64,000 bases of DNA from Gammaproteobacteria bacterium (GTDB lineage: Bacteria; Pseudomonadota; Gammaproteobacteria; Pseudomonadales; Porticoccaceae), in NCBI GenBank assembly GCA_018069465.1, contig JAGPUW010000025.1, positions 124,001 through 188,000 of the forward strand. The letters are read 5' to 3'. Shown piece by piece: positions 1 through 8,574 of this stretch. The translations under genes were made by a program, and so were the position numbers. How positions within the stretch are numbered: position 1 is the stretch's first letter; each line of letters opens with the position of its first letter. The notes beneath the pieces are model-generated. The model was given only the letters and a program-made list of their open reading frames with translations. It did not search any database and was not told the DNA's origin.

Positions 1-224
1 TTTTCGAGGCCGGCATCCTGCCCTATTACATCCACCGCCTGGACAAGGTCGCCGGTGCTGCCCACTTCCATGTCAGTGACGAAAAAATTCAGCAGCTACA
101 AGAGGAATTATTAGAACTTTTGCCCGGTTATCTGGTGCCGCGATTTGTCTGTGAGCAAGCCGCAGCAGGCGCCAAACTCGCCCTAACCTTCCCCAATAAG
201 GGCCAGCTTCTAAACCCAATCTAG
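1..224 (+). CDS. epmB: EF-P beta-lysylation protein EpmB, C-terminal fragment
   Basis: This is the 3' end of a gene that starts before the window; about 73 codons are visible, ending in TAG at 222-224. The translation contains AGILPYYIHRLDKVAGAAHF and then LPGYLVPRFVCE, the C-terminal signature of the KamA-type radical SAM lysine 2,3-aminomutase family. In gammaproteobacteria the short member of this family is EpmB, which converts alpha-lysine to beta-lysine for attachment to elongation factor P by EpmA. The radical SAM CxxxCxxC cluster lies outside the window, so the enzyme itself cannot be verified. A catabolic lysine 2,3-aminomutase is the alternative. The 207-bp gap to the next gene has no clear terminator. 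Confidence 0.82.
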   Translation, partial: FEAGILPYYIHRLDKVAGAAHFHVSDEKIQQLQEELLELLPGYLVPRFVCEQAAAGAKLALTFPNKGQLLNPI

Positions 225-430
225 ATGCGCTTGCGCCTTGTAACACGGATCAATTGGTGTGTTTCGAAGTGTTTCTGTCCTCACTTTGCTACACAGCAGG
301 CATTATATGAGCCAATCGAGGTATAAGGGCTACTCATTGCACCGTATAATGGCCGCAATAATAGTAAGCAGAATAGCGACTAGCAGCACTGCTGATCTTT
401 TCACCATCCCCGAGCTAAAGAAGACCATCT

Positions 431-2530
431 ATGGCAAAAGAAGGAATCTTGAATCTACTTGTCGCTCACGATAAGAGTGATGATGCCAGTCGTTTAATCA
501 GCTTGCTCGAGGGTGCGTCCTATCAGGTAGATGCTCAAGTGCTCACCTCCGCTGAAGAGTTGGCACCCCTATTACAAAGCCGCCAGTGGGATTTAGCCAT
601 TGGCCATCTGCAGGCAACAAGTCTGCCCGCGAAAAAACTGATGGCCGGCATCCGCAGCCTGGGCAGTGATATACCCGCCATACTAATCAGCAAAAACAGT
701 GACATTGTCGATGTCGTTGAGGGCATTCGCATGGGTGCCTCCTATGTGATCCCGGAAGACGAAGACCAATATTTTCTACTCGCCACATCCAGCACCCTTG
801 AGCAGCTGGAACAGCGCCGCGTGCAGCTCGACTGGAAACAGCGCTATAACGCCGCAGAAACTCGCTGCGAAACGTTAATGGACTCTTCAAAAAATGCCAT
901 TGCCCTGGTTCAGGACGGCACTTATATCTACATCAATGAGCCCTTTAGTCAGCTTATGGGCTATAGCGATCCCGACGACATGCTTATGGCGCCGGTTATT
1001 GACAGCATTGACCCCGGCTGCCAGGAGAAAATAAAACCTTTTCTCAAACCCCTCGATGCCGAAGCTGAAATCAGTGATACCGCTATCGATCTCACCTGCC
1101 TGACCACAGAAGATCAGGCCATCGACCTGCGTGTCAGCATTTGCCAGATCCAATACCAAGGTGAAGCCGCACTACAGTTCCAGGTGAAATACGAAGCGGG
1201 TATTAATGACGCCGGTCCCATAGAGATTTCAGGGGAAGCCGCCCCGCGAGATGGCAGCTTCGCCATCAACCCCCAGGCCACTCTCGACAATATCAATCTC
1301 GCCATTAATTCGGCCCAACTCAGCGGCGGGCTGGACAGCATAATCCTTTGTGTACAGGCCGACCAGGATGCACAAATCCGCAGCAATACCAGTGAGAGTA
1401 ATGCCGATAAAATCCTCCTGGCGCTCGCCAAGTTTATTGTTGCACAAAGCGAGCAAGGGATCGTTTTCAGCCGCGACAGGCAAGATGCTATCAACCTTGT
1501 CATCGCTGATTCCACGCTGGAGGAAGGCCGACAATTTGCCGAAACATTGTGCCGACAGGTCGCTGAAAACAACTTCCTGGTAGGCTCCCAGAGTATTCTC
1601 CTGTCAATCAGCGCCAGCATCGGGCTGATCACTAAAAATACAGCTTCTGCAGAGATTTGTATCGAGCAGTGTCTAAAAACTCTCGACGATGCCGACCCCG
1701 ATTCAGCCTCCGACGGCGAAAAAGTTTATCTCATGAATGCCTTGAGTCAAACTGACTTCAATATTCACTGCGACGAGAAAATCACTTTATTTGGCCAACA
1801 ACTACTGGAAAAAAGGCTCATCGGCATCGCCTTTCAACCTATTGTTGGACTCAATGATGAGAACGCTGAATTTTACGAAGTTTTAATGCGGCCAAAGATT
1901 GAGGAATATCCTGAAAATATTCCGCCCGATTTTATCGGCAAGGTTTTTGAAAGCCCTATCGCCACGGAAATAGATCGCTGGGTTATTCTCGAAACGATTA
2001 AAATGCTCGCCGACAAACACAGCAGCGCACCTCAAACCTGTCTCTTTATCAACCTCAGCGCAGCCACTATTCAGGATGAAAAGTTCAGCCCCTGGCTAAA
2101 ACTGGCTTTAAAAACAAGTCAGACCCCCCCCGCCACTATTACTTTACAGCTCAGTGAGAACGATGCCGGACGCTATATTGAACAAAGCCAAACACTGATT
2201 TCACAACTCAGGGCCATTGGCTGTAAGGTTGCACTGACCCACTTTGGTCTCTCCAGCAACCCCCTGCTAGTACTGGATAAGTTAAGCGCAGACTTCGTCA
2301 AACTGGATAAACAGTTTATCGAAAACATCAGGGCGGGTGGCGAAGAGGAGGAGGAAGCTCAGCAACTGATTATTCTGCTCAAAGAAATGGAGCAACATTG
2401 CATTGCCCCCTTTATAGAAAGCCCCACGTTAATCCCCACTCTTTGGCAAAATGGCATTGAATATATTCAAGGCCATTACATTCAGGCCCCGAGCTCTGAA
2501 ATGGATTATAGTTTTAACGAGGAAGACTAG
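431..2530 (+). CDS. fimX: FimX-like degenerate REC-PAS-GGDEF-EAL c-di-GMP receptor
   Basis: A 699-residue cytoplasmic protein with the order and length of Pseudomonas FimX (about 690 aa), the c-di-GMP receptor that promotes type IV pilus assembly. Residues 5-125 form a receiver-like domain in which the phospho-acceptor Asp is absent (WDLAIGHL). A PAS domain follows at about 140-255. The diguanylate cyclase-like domain at about 285-440 has RDRQDAINLV where GGDEF should be. The EAL-like domain at about 455-690 has EVLMR (E483) in place of EALLR and LTHFGLSS in place of the DDFG metal site. It should therefore neither make nor cleave c-di-GMP but bind it. EVL in place of EAL is also what FimX has. 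The name rests on architecture, so the link to pili is inferred; no pilus genes are in the window. Confidence 0.72.
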   Translation: MAKEGILNLLVAHDKSDDASRLISLLEGASYQVDAQVLTSAEELAPLLQSRQWDLAIGHLQATSLPAKKLMAGIRSLGSDIPAILISKNSDIVDVVEGIRMGASYVIPEDEDQYFLLATSSTLEQLEQRRVQLDWKQRYNAAETRCETLMDSSKNAIALVQDGTYIYINEPFSQLMGYSDPDDMLMAPVIDSIDPGCQEKIKPFLKPLDAEAEISDTAIDLTCLTTEDQAIDLRVSICQIQYQGEAALQFQVKYEAGINDAGPIEISGEAAPRDGSFAINPQATLDNINLAINSAQLSGGLDSIILCVQADQDAQIRSNTSESNADKILLALAKFIVAQSEQGIVFSRDRQDAINLVIADSTLEEGRQFAETLCRQVAENNFLVGSQSILLSISASIGLITKNTASAEICIEQCLKTLDDADPDSASDGEKVYLMNALSQTDFNIHCDEKITLFGQQLLEKRLIGIAFQPIVGLNDENAEFYEVLMRPKIEEYPENIPPDFIGKVFESPIATEIDRWVILETIKMLADKHSSAPQTCLFINLSAATIQDEKFSPWLKLALKTSQTPPATITLQLSENDAGRYIEQSQTLISQLRAIGCKVALTHFGLSSNPLLVLDKLSADFVKLDKQFIENIRAGGEEEEEAQQLIILLKEMEQHCIAPFIESPTLIPTLWQNGIEYIQGHYIQAPSSEMDYSFNEED

Positions 2531-2559
2531 CCTTAAAAAAGGGCGTCAAAGCAAGGCGT

Positions 2560-2943
2560 CTAACTGGGGTCAAAAAACTTTAAAGCCTGCTCTTCAGGGT
2601 CTCGGCTCAGTCCGGCCTCATTCAACTTACGCAAATATTCCTGCCAGTATTCTGCCTGCTGGTCGCAAAGCTCCCTTAAGTAACTCCAACTATAAATACC
2701 GGTGTTATGCTCATCATCAAAATGAATCAATAATGCATAGTGGCCCGCTGCTTCCAGAGCTGAAACTTTAACGTCCTTCTTACCCTGCTGAAGTACTTCT
2801 TCACCCGGCCCATGGCCTCGCACTTCAGCACTTGGCGAATGCACGCGCAAAAACTCTCCACTCAAAGTAAAACTGCTGCCATCGCTATAGGCCAGCTCAA
2901 GGCAACCCGCCTTCTTGTGTAACTTTACGCTTGTTGGTGTCAT
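2560..2943 (-). CDS. DUF971 family protein
   Basis: A 127-residue protein of the DUF971 family, the fold also found at the N-terminus of gamma-butyrobetaine hydroxylase. It shows the typical start (KLHKKAGCLELAYSDG), a central EFLRVHSPSAEVRGHG and a C-terminal stretch with HFDDEHNTGIYSWSYLRELC. Members are small stand-alone proteins of unknown role; some have been linked to Fe-S or folate-dependent systems, which cannot be judged here. It is convergent with the FimX-like gene, only 29 bp apart, with no clear terminator between them. It lies about 100 bp downstream of the TlpA-like gene on the same strand. Confidence 0.8.
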   Translation of the reverse strand: MTPTSVKLHKKAGCLELAYSDGSSFTLSGEFLRVHSPSAEVRGHGPGEEVLQQGKKDVKVSALEAAGHYALLIHFDDEHNTGIYSWSYLRELCDQQAEYWQEYLRKLNEAGLSRDPEEQALKFFDPS

Positions 2944-3045
2944 TGTTAATTAAGAACCTATTGCTAAAATGGATTGTCACACACTGCTCGCCCACTCTGT
3001 CTATGTAAGCTGCAGCTGCTAAAGTTTGGCGCGAATATCGGGCTA

Positions 3046-3513
3046 TTATAAATCAGACGAGCGCAAGATAGCTTCCAGGCTTTGCCGCGTTTGTGGCCCC
3101 AGCAAGACCTGTTGCACCTCACCCCTGGGATTCAAAACAATGGTTTCAGGTAGGCCGCCACTAGCCGGCACGGCGAGATCATGACGGGGGTCTTGCAGGA
3201 GAGTATCGAATTCAATGCCCAGTGCCTGCACCTGATCAGACAAAGCCTCACCCACTACGCCATCAAAATTGACGGATAAAACACGCACACTGTCGGGATG
3301 CTGTTGCGCAAAGTGATTCAATTCGGGGATTTCTATACGACAGGGACGGCACCACTGCGCCCAGTAATTAATCAGTACCACCTTGCCTCGCAGCTCCTCA
3401 AAACTGACAGAACCTCCGCCGAGCAAGTCGTAACGCGACGCTTCCACCCCGCAGCCACACAAGAGCGACAGACTCATTAGCAACAGCAGTGTTTTAATTT
3501 TGCGGCGCAGCAT
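3046..3513 (-). CDS. TlpA/ResA-like thioredoxin-fold lipoprotein
   Basis: A 155-residue envelope protein starting at MLRRKIK. The first 20 residues are a lipoprotein signal ending in the lipobox LCGC, so Cys21 is the predicted lipidated residue. The thioredoxin domain follows, with WAQWCRPCRIEIP giving a CxxC pair at Cys55/Cys58 and the cis-Pro segment near GGLPETIVL. Family members are periplasmic thiol-disulfide reductases used in cytochrome c maturation or general disulfide reduction. A longer frame upstream would add 29 residues with no signal-peptide character, so the internal ATG at 3513 is preferred. That start lies inside the end of the yihY-like gene (20-bp overlap), so the two are probably translated from one mRNA. 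Confidence 0.85.
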   Translation of the reverse strand: MLRRKIKTLLLLMSLSLLCGCGVEASRYDLLGGGSVSFEELRGKVVLINYWAQWCRPCRIEIPELNHFAQQHPDSVRVLSVNFDGVVGEALSDQVQALGIEFDTLLQDPRHDLAVPASGGLPETIVLNPRGEVQQVLLGPQTRQSLEAILRSSDL

Positions 3514-4741
3514 CGGTGCCCCTAAGGCCGCAATCATGAGCATCAAATAAGTCCTGCAGTGATAGGGAGAATTGCTCGCTGGCCTGATGGCTGACAGCAT
3601 CGAGGGTTGTCTCTAAACGGCTGGACCAGGGGTATTGCCCTAGCATCTGGGCACCGCGCTCTGAAAGCGGGCTAAAAACGCCGCCACCCAACAGACTATT
3701 AATATCCCACAGTGTGAGTTTCGCCGGATCATGGGTCAAGACATAACGATTGCTGGCTGTGGACATGAGGATTTTTTTCTCTAGCAGTAGCGAACGCAAA
3801 CGCGACCACTGGCGCTCATCCAAACCTGCTTTGAGCATATCGCGATCGGCAATAGCTTCGCCGCGACTCTGTGAATCTAAGCACTGCACACAAATCACCA
3901 GCACCGCAATCAAATCGGGAAAATAGCAGGGTCGGTAAGTCTCACGAAAAGTCTCCAGTGCGCGTATCAACTCTGCACCGCCTAGCACGATGACCCAGCA
4001 CAAATAGACCCACAGTAAAAACATCGGCACGATGGCAAAGGCACCGTAGATAGTGTTGTAACTGGAATTCACCACAAACAGTGCAAAAAGCCCTTTGGCA
4101 ACTTGAAAAAACAGCGTCGTTATCAAACCACCCCATAGCGCGTGACGAAAAACAACGCGACAGTTGGGCATAGCGACAAACAACAAGGTAAAGCCCGCCC
4201 AACTCATTAACCAGGGTAAATACTGCAGCACGGCGGCACTCAGTTGAAAGGTATCGAACTCATCAACCAACAACTGAAATGACAGTAAATAGGTGTGCAT
4301 CAACAAACCCAGACCGATCAGCAAAGGGCCAAAGCTGAGCACTCCCCAATAGAGAAGAAAGCTGCTCAAGCCTTGTCGCCCGCCCGCCGTTTGCCAAATA
4401 CGATTGAAGGTTTTCTCGATATTCGACAACATCAGATAGGAGGTGACAATAAGAATAAAACCACCGACAACACTCAATTCCCGCGCCTGAGAGGAAAACT
4501 CACGCAAGTAGGTCTGTACTTCAATACCACTGCTCGGCACCAGGTTTTCAAAAATCAATTGCTCAACTTGATCACCAAAGCCCTGAAATGCAGGGATAAC
4601 GGCGAACATGCTATACATCATTGTCATCAGGGGGACAACGGCAAAGAGTGTCATGTAGGTGAGCGCAGCGGCACTTTCTTGACAACCATCGCGCTTGTAC
4701 CTCTCTTTCAGATACAGAAGAAATGCAATAAATATTTTCAC
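3494..4741 (-). CDS. yihY: YihY/BrkB family inner-membrane protein
   Basis: A 415-residue membrane protein of the YihY/BrkB (formerly 'ribonuclease BN') family. The N-terminus has the family marker GCQESAAALTYMTLFAVVPLMTMM. About six hydrophobic helices follow between residues 30 and 270, including IYGAFAIVPMFLLWVYLCW, then a soluble C-terminal tail of about 140 residues. The family is widespread; its function is still unclear and the old RNase BN label was an error. The tail is typical of proteobacterial members and looks like a small winged-helix region. Its 3' end overlaps the start of the TlpA-like gene. Confidence 0.88.
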   Translation of the reverse strand: MKIFIAFLLYLKERYKRDGCQESAAALTYMTLFAVVPLMTMMYSMFAVIPAFQGFGDQVEQLIFENLVPSSGIEVQTYLREFSSQARELSVVGGFILIVTSYLMLSNIEKTFNRIWQTAGGRQGLSSFLLYWGVLSFGPLLIGLGLLMHTYLLSFQLLVDEFDTFQLSAAVLQYLPWLMSWAGFTLLFVAMPNCRVVFRHALWGGLITTLFFQVAKGLFALFVVNSSYNTIYGAFAIVPMFLLWVYLCWVIVLGGAELIRALETFRETYRPCYFPDLIAVLVICVQCLDSQSRGEAIADRDMLKAGLDERQWSRLRSLLLEKKILMSTASNRYVLTHDPAKLTLWDINSLLGGGVFSPLSERGAQMLGQYPWSSRLETTLDAVSHQASEQFSLSLQDLFDAHDCGLRGTDAAPQN

Positions 4742-4832
4742 ATCGCCCCGCTAAAGAAACGTTTTACGCTAGTGCTGTTCACAGGCACTGCAGTATTATG
4801 CAATGGATAAACGCCTTATCCAGAAAACTATC

Positions 4833-4864
4833 CGCTAGTGCGCCGGAAAAAAAAGGCACTAGCG
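4833..4864 (-). terminator. Stem-loop downstream of the SDR gene
   Basis: A perfect 9-bp inverted repeat, CGCTAGTGC (4833-4841) and GCACTAGCG (4856-4864), with an A-rich 14-nt loop. It begins 21 bp after the stop of the minus-strand SDR gene. Read on the minus strand it is followed by GATAGTTTTC, a weak T-tract, so it is a plausible intrinsic terminator. A regulatory hairpin ahead of the yihY-like gene is the alternative. Confidence 0.5.
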
Positions 4865-4885
4865 AACAGGTCTTCTATCAACAGA

Positions 4886-5638
4886 TCAGGTCGCCGTATA
4901 ACCGCCATCAATAACCAGCTCAGAACCCGTCATATAGGATGATTCATCCGTCGCCAGAAACAGCACACCCCATGACACTTCCTTGGGTTCAGCCGGGCGG
5001 CGAATAATGGCACTACCCAACAGCGCCTCAGTCGCTGCCTTGTCGGCCATAATATCTGCCGTCATCGCGGTGGCAATCACACCGGGGTGTACCGAATTAA
5101 CGCGAATATTGTAGGGTGCATATTCAACCGCTGCCGACTTGGTGAAGACTCGCACGGCCCCTTTTGAGGCTTGATAAGCCGAGGCATTGGATGCACCGGC
5201 GATGCCGTAAATCGATGAAATATTGATAATAGACCCACCCCCGGCTTTTTCCATCGCCGCCAGTACGTGCTTAACACCAAAGAACAGGCCCTTGGTATTG
5301 ACGTTATTGACAAAATCCCAGTCTACAGCGGTAGTCTCTTGAATAGTTTTAACAACAAAAACACCCGCGTTATTCACCAGCACGTCTATTTTCCCGAAAT
5401 TATCGACAGCTGTCTTAATCACCATCTTCCAGTCATCTTCCGAAGCGACATCGTGCTTAATAAAAAGGGCCTCACCGCCCATGGCCTTCACTTCAGCGGC
5501 AGTCGCCTGCCCAGCCTCTTCATTGAGGTCAGTTAATATGATACGACCACCTTCCTCGGCCAACAATAGTACATGCTCACGGCCCATACCTGCTGCACCA
5601 CCTGTTACCAGGCAAACTTTGTCCTGAACGCGTCCCAT
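4886..5638 (-). CDS. SDR-family NAD(P)-dependent oxidoreductase
   Basis: A 250-residue classical short-chain dehydrogenase. The nucleotide-binding motif TGGAAGMG is at residues 12-19, and Asp37 at the end of strand beta-2 (ILTDLNE) favours NAD over NADP. NNAG is at 89-92, the catalytic Ser at about 141-142, and the Tyr155-x3-Lys159 pair in YQASK. The C-terminal GSELVIDGGYTA closes the fold. Sequence style resembles cyclohexanol and 3-alpha/20-beta-hydroxysteroid dehydrogenases, so an alicyclic or steroid alcohol is a likely substrate (inferred). The start has a strong GGAG-type ribosome site. It is divergent from an LLM-class oxidoreductase 198 bp away, which may share regulation. Confidence 0.88.
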   Translation of the reverse strand: MGRVQDKVCLVTGGAAGMGREHVLLLAEEGGRIILTDLNEEAGQATAAEVKAMGGEALFIKHDVASEDDWKMVIKTAVDNFGKIDVLVNNAGVFVVKTIQETTAVDWDFVNNVNTKGLFFGVKHVLAAMEKAGGGSIINISSIYGIAGASNASAYQASKGAVRVFTKSAAVEYAPYNIRVNSVHPGVIATAMTADIMADKAATEALLGSAIIRRPAEPKEVSWGVLFLATDESSYMTGSELVIDGGYTAT

Positions 5639-5836
5639 AACTTACTCCTCAACACTCATTTAAAATCAATGTAACCGGCCCATTGGCCGCGCGGCAATCT
5701 AACACGCAGCAGGCGTATTGTCATCGCAGGCATCATTAAAGCCAACCGAGAACACCTAACGCAGCCCCCTCGACAGGACAAAGCTAGCTGACCTGCTGTA
5801 AGCTGCCAGGACAATAATAATGAAAGGAGATGAAGA

Positions 5837-6853
5837 GTGAAAGTTGACGGCGAATTACCTATTGGCATGGATAAAATCACCAGCCAGGTTAAAGAGCTAG
5901 CCAAAGCCGGCTTTACGGGAGCCCAGACACTGGAGACCGGACACGATCCTTTTCTGCCACTGGTACTGGCCGCTGAACACAGCGAAAATATTGACCTGAT
6001 GACAGCGATTGCCGTGGCCTTCGCGCGCAACCCTCTAAACCTTGCCGCGATTGGCAACGACCTGAATAGCTACTCCCAGGGGCGTTTTATTCTCGGTCTC
6101 GGTTCACAGATAAAAGCCCATATCGAGAAACGGTTTTCAATGCCCTGGTCTCACCCAGCGCCGCGCATGCGCGAAATGATTACCGCCATGCAGGCAATTT
6201 GGGCCAACTGGTACGACGGCCAGCCACTGGATTTTCGTGGCGAATTCTACCAGCACACACTAATGACGCCAGTATTTACGCCCCAAACCAGTGAGTTTGG
6301 CCCGCCCCGTGTCTTTCTCGCTGCTGTCGGGCCGAAGATGACAGAGGTTGCCGCTGATCTTTGTCAGGGCATGCTGGTACATCCCTTAAGCTCAACGCAC
6401 TATCTGCGCAACCACACCTTACCCGTAATAGAAAAGGGGCTGGCCAAACGGGGGCTCTCACGTCAGGATTTTGAATTGTCCTACCCGGTATTTGTCGTAT
6501 CAGGACAAAGCGAAGAAGCTTTCGAGAAGACCCGCCGCGCTATTAAAGAGCGTATTGCCTTTTATGCATCGACCCCCGCCTATCGGCGGGTATTAGAAGC
6601 TCACGGCTGGGAGCAGCTGCAACCAGAATTGAACCTGATGTCAAAACAGGGGCGGTGGGCAGAAATGGGGGATTTAATCGAGGACGAAATTCTCAACACG
6701 TTTGCCGTCGTCGGCGAACCCGACAAAATAGTGCCAATGATCAAGCAGCGATACAGCGGTCTGGTTGACCGTATCACCATCAATTTTAACTACGCACCCC
6801 TTGAGCAACGCGCTGAGCTAGTAAAAGAGTTAGCACAATCACAAGGGCGCTAA
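5837..6853 (+). CDS. LLM-class F420-dependent-type oxidoreductase (TIGR03617-like)
   Basis: A 338-residue TIM-barrel protein of the luciferase-like monooxygenase superfamily, closest in style to the TIGR03617 subgroup. Markers are the start KVDGELPIGMDKITSQVK, the early GFTGAQTLETGHDPFLPL, GRFILGLGSQIKAHIEKRF (usual in F420/FMN-binding members) and the late EILNTFAVVGEPDKIVPMI. Such enzymes use F420 or FMN to oxidise or reduce organic substrates; which cofactor applies here is not visible. The start is GTG at 5837, set by a strong AAAGGAGA site at 5823-5830. It is divergent from the SDR gene, which suggests a shared catabolic role. Confidence 0.85.
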   Translation: MKVDGELPIGMDKITSQVKELAKAGFTGAQTLETGHDPFLPLVLAAEHSENIDLMTAIAVAFARNPLNLAAIGNDLNSYSQGRFILGLGSQIKAHIEKRFSMPWSHPAPRMREMITAMQAIWANWYDGQPLDFRGEFYQHTLMTPVFTPQTSEFGPPRVFLAAVGPKMTEVAADLCQGMLVHPLSSTHYLRNHTLPVIEKGLAKRGLSRQDFELSYPVFVVSGQSEEAFEKTRRAIKERIAFYASTPAYRRVLEAHGWEQLQPELNLMSKQGRWAEMGDLIEDEILNTFAVVGEPDKIVPMIKQRYSGLVDRITINFNYAPLEQRAELVKELAQSQGR

Positions 6854-6861
6854 TTTATCGC

Positions 6862-6894
6862 AAAAAAAACCGCCACTAGAAAAACTAGCGGCGG
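6862..6894 (-). terminator. Intrinsic terminator of the DUF-type membrane protein gene
   Basis: The arms CCGCCACTAG (6870-6879) and CTAGCGGCGG (6885-6894) pair around AAAAA with one A-C mismatch. On the minus strand the hairpin runs into eight T residues (the A-tract at 6862-6869). It starts 18 bp after the minus-strand gene at 6913 and lies 9 bp beyond the LLM gene, so it may also help end that transcript. Confidence 0.8.
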
Positions 6895-6912
6895 CAAGTC
6901 TAGCGAAAGTAA

Positions 6913-7641
6913 TTACTGAAGCGAGGATTCAACAGCTTCAACACCGAAAATATCACGGTACATCACCCCCATCATGGCAACCATCATTGGGTAGGTCCAA
7001 ATAAGACCAATACCAAAAGGTAAAGCGCTGATGACCATAATAATGCTCATGATCAAAAACAGGAAAAACAATTTAAACCAATGGCTGGTCACCGCTTTGC
7101 GAGAAGTCTCCATCGCATCCCAGATTCCGAGATTTTTCTCCACCACCAGTGGCACGGCAAACATATAGGCCAGTGACAAATAAATACCGGGGATAATAAG
7201 TAGTAAAAAACCAATCGTCAGCAAGAGTGTCATCAACACTGCAACACCCAGCAAAGGTAGGGTATAGGCAAAATAGCCGAAAACACTTTTATAGCTGAGC
7301 GGTAAATCCACAGAGCGCTCTATACCCAGCATCATAACCCCCGCCATAACGGGATACATTAGCGCTGTAATCACTAGTTGTAATATGAGTGGCGGCAGCC
7401 CACCTCCAGCGACACCCCCATTACCAACCAGTAGAGCGCTGCCGCCACCAACTGCGGCACCAACAACTAACACCACTAGAAAAACGATCGCTCCAGCGGC
7501 CCAAAAAGAACCTTTCAAACCTTTTGTCCGCTCCCAGGATTCGCTCAATACAGCGCCAAACTCAAAGTCGTAATCTCCGACCTCAGTACTTTCATGCCTT
7601 GTTACAGATGTTGAATCGTTACTCGAATTATCCATGCTCAT
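6913..7641 (-). CDS. Uncharacterised integral membrane protein
   Basis: A 242-residue protein with a polar, acidic N-terminus of about 40 residues and then five or six hydrophobic helices. The first membrane segment is Ala/Val/Gly-rich and is followed by a Gly-rich loop. The stretch LLIIPGIYLSLAYMFAVPLV followed by DAMETSRKAVTSHWFKLFFL is typical of a broad set of bacterial membrane proteins related to the glycerophosphodiester-phosphodiesterase membrane domain and BPSS1780-like families. None has a firmly known function. It is a single-gene unit with its own terminator just downstream. Confidence 0.75.
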   Translation of the reverse strand: MSMDNSSNDSTSVTRHESTEVGDYDFEFGAVLSESWERTKGLKGSFWAAGAIVFLVVLVVGAAVGGGSALLVGNGGVAGGGLPPLILQLVITALMYPVMAGVMMLGIERSVDLPLSYKSVFGYFAYTLPLLGVAVLMTLLLTIGFLLLIIPGIYLSLAYMFAVPLVVEKNLGIWDAMETSRKAVTSHWFKLFFLFLIMSIIMVISALPFGIGLIWTYPMMVAMMGVMYRDIFGVEAVESSLQ

Positions 7642-8019
7642 AAGGTGCTATTCCTTTTTGTCATTAGTCGATTTAAAATATTTTAACTCAATAAAATACG
7701 TCATGTACCGCGCAATGAAGTACCGACGGATACTCTAAAGCATAAATAAATGGCATTCGATAATTTTAACAGGAGGTGTTGTGTTATGAGGAATTGATCA
7801 CGCATAAAACAGCCATCAGCCCTTTATTTACAGCTCCGCGTCAGTAATGTGATTAATTTTACAACGGGAAGAAATACAGTGAACCGAAAGGAGTTATACC
7901 ATCAAAAACGCTGAACACGCGGGGTCATAGTTTTATTCAAACCCTAAGAGCCAAACTAAAAAAGGGGGGCATAAAAGCCACCCCTATCGGTTATCATCTA
8001 CTTTCTTAGCCTTGCTAAT
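7642..8019. other. Gene-free interval between two membrane-protein genes
   Basis: 378 bp with stops in all frames. A strong ribosome-site-like AGGAGGT at 7771-7777 precedes an ATG (7786) that opens only a three-codon frame, and a second AAAGGAG at about 7887 has no start codon at proper distance. The AT-rich half next to 7641 probably holds the promoter of the minus-strand gene. The other end holds the terminator listed at 7958-7984. Confidence 0.5.
7958..7984 (-). terminator. Likely intrinsic terminator of the 184-aa gene
   Basis: GGGG-GC and GC-C-A-CCCC arms pair across ATAAAA (7964-7984) with one bulged base. The A-run at 7958-7963 gives a U-tail on the minus-strand transcript. It lies about 35 bp past the stop of the minus-strand gene at 8020. 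Confidence 0.6.
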
Positions 8020-8574
8020 TCACGGCGCCCAATGCACAAATTTCTGAAATTGATTCTGCCAACCAATAAGCCAATAAGGTGAGGAGCTACCGATACCAGC
8101 AGGCTTTAAACCGCGATGCTGATCAGTCACGCCCTGTAGCACTGGCAACTGCTGCTTGTTGACGTCAACAAAGAACACATGCCAGCCCTGGGCCAATACC
8201 TCCTCAAACTGCCTGAACTGGATATTGGGTACCTGGAAACCAAAGAAGCCACCCTCCCAAGTGCAAAAGCCAAGTAACACAATGGATAGGAATATAAAGG
8301 GTAGCCAACCAATATTTTCGGGTGCCGAGGAATAGTGTGCGAAAAGCAACACCGAAATAGCCGCAACCACACCAATAACAGCGCCCCTAAGGCCAGAGCG
8401 GACAACGTCCGTTTTCATAAAGGCATGCACTTCATGTAAATCGCGACGCGCTACTCCGTCATCGTCTTTACTGAGAACATGTATCTGCGCAGTGGTCACA
8501 CCCGCATTTTCAAGTTCCTTTTCGACCCTGTCCATATCGTCGAGATCACCACTGATAAAAAAATATCGATCCAT
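8020..8574 (-). CDS. Hypothetical two-TM protein
   Basis: A 184-residue protein I do not recognise by name. Residues 1-55 read like a small alpha/beta sensory or stress-type domain (RYFFISGDLDDMDRVEKELE, then HVLSKDDDGVARR), similar in layout to general-stress GSP17M-like folds. Two closely spaced membrane helices follow at about 63-105, the first GAVIGVVAAISVLLF and the second LPFIFLSIVLLGFCTW. A soluble tail comes after, with FEEVLAQGWHVFFVDV. The pattern resembles proteins that cap their N-terminal domain with a glycine-rich hairpin in the membrane. It stands alone with its own terminator and has no informative neighbour. Confidence 0.68.
   Translation of the reverse strand: MDRYFFISGDLDDMDRVEKELENAGVTTAQIHVLSKDDDGVARRDLHEVHAFMKTDVVRSGLRGAVIGVVAAISVLLFAHYSSAPENIGWLPFIFLSIVLLGFCTWEGGFFGFQVPNIQFRQFEEVLAQGWHVFFVDVNKQQLPVLQGVTDQHRGLKPAGIGSSSPYWLIGWQNQFQKFVHWAP

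Noticed and set aside
259-474. Short frame overlapping the start of the FimX-like gene
   Set aside because: It runs out of frame into a well-supported gene, has odd composition and no ribosome site.
7771-7797. Strong AGGAGGT ribosome site followed by ATG
   Set aside because: The frame closes after three codons; it may be a relic but cannot be called a gene.
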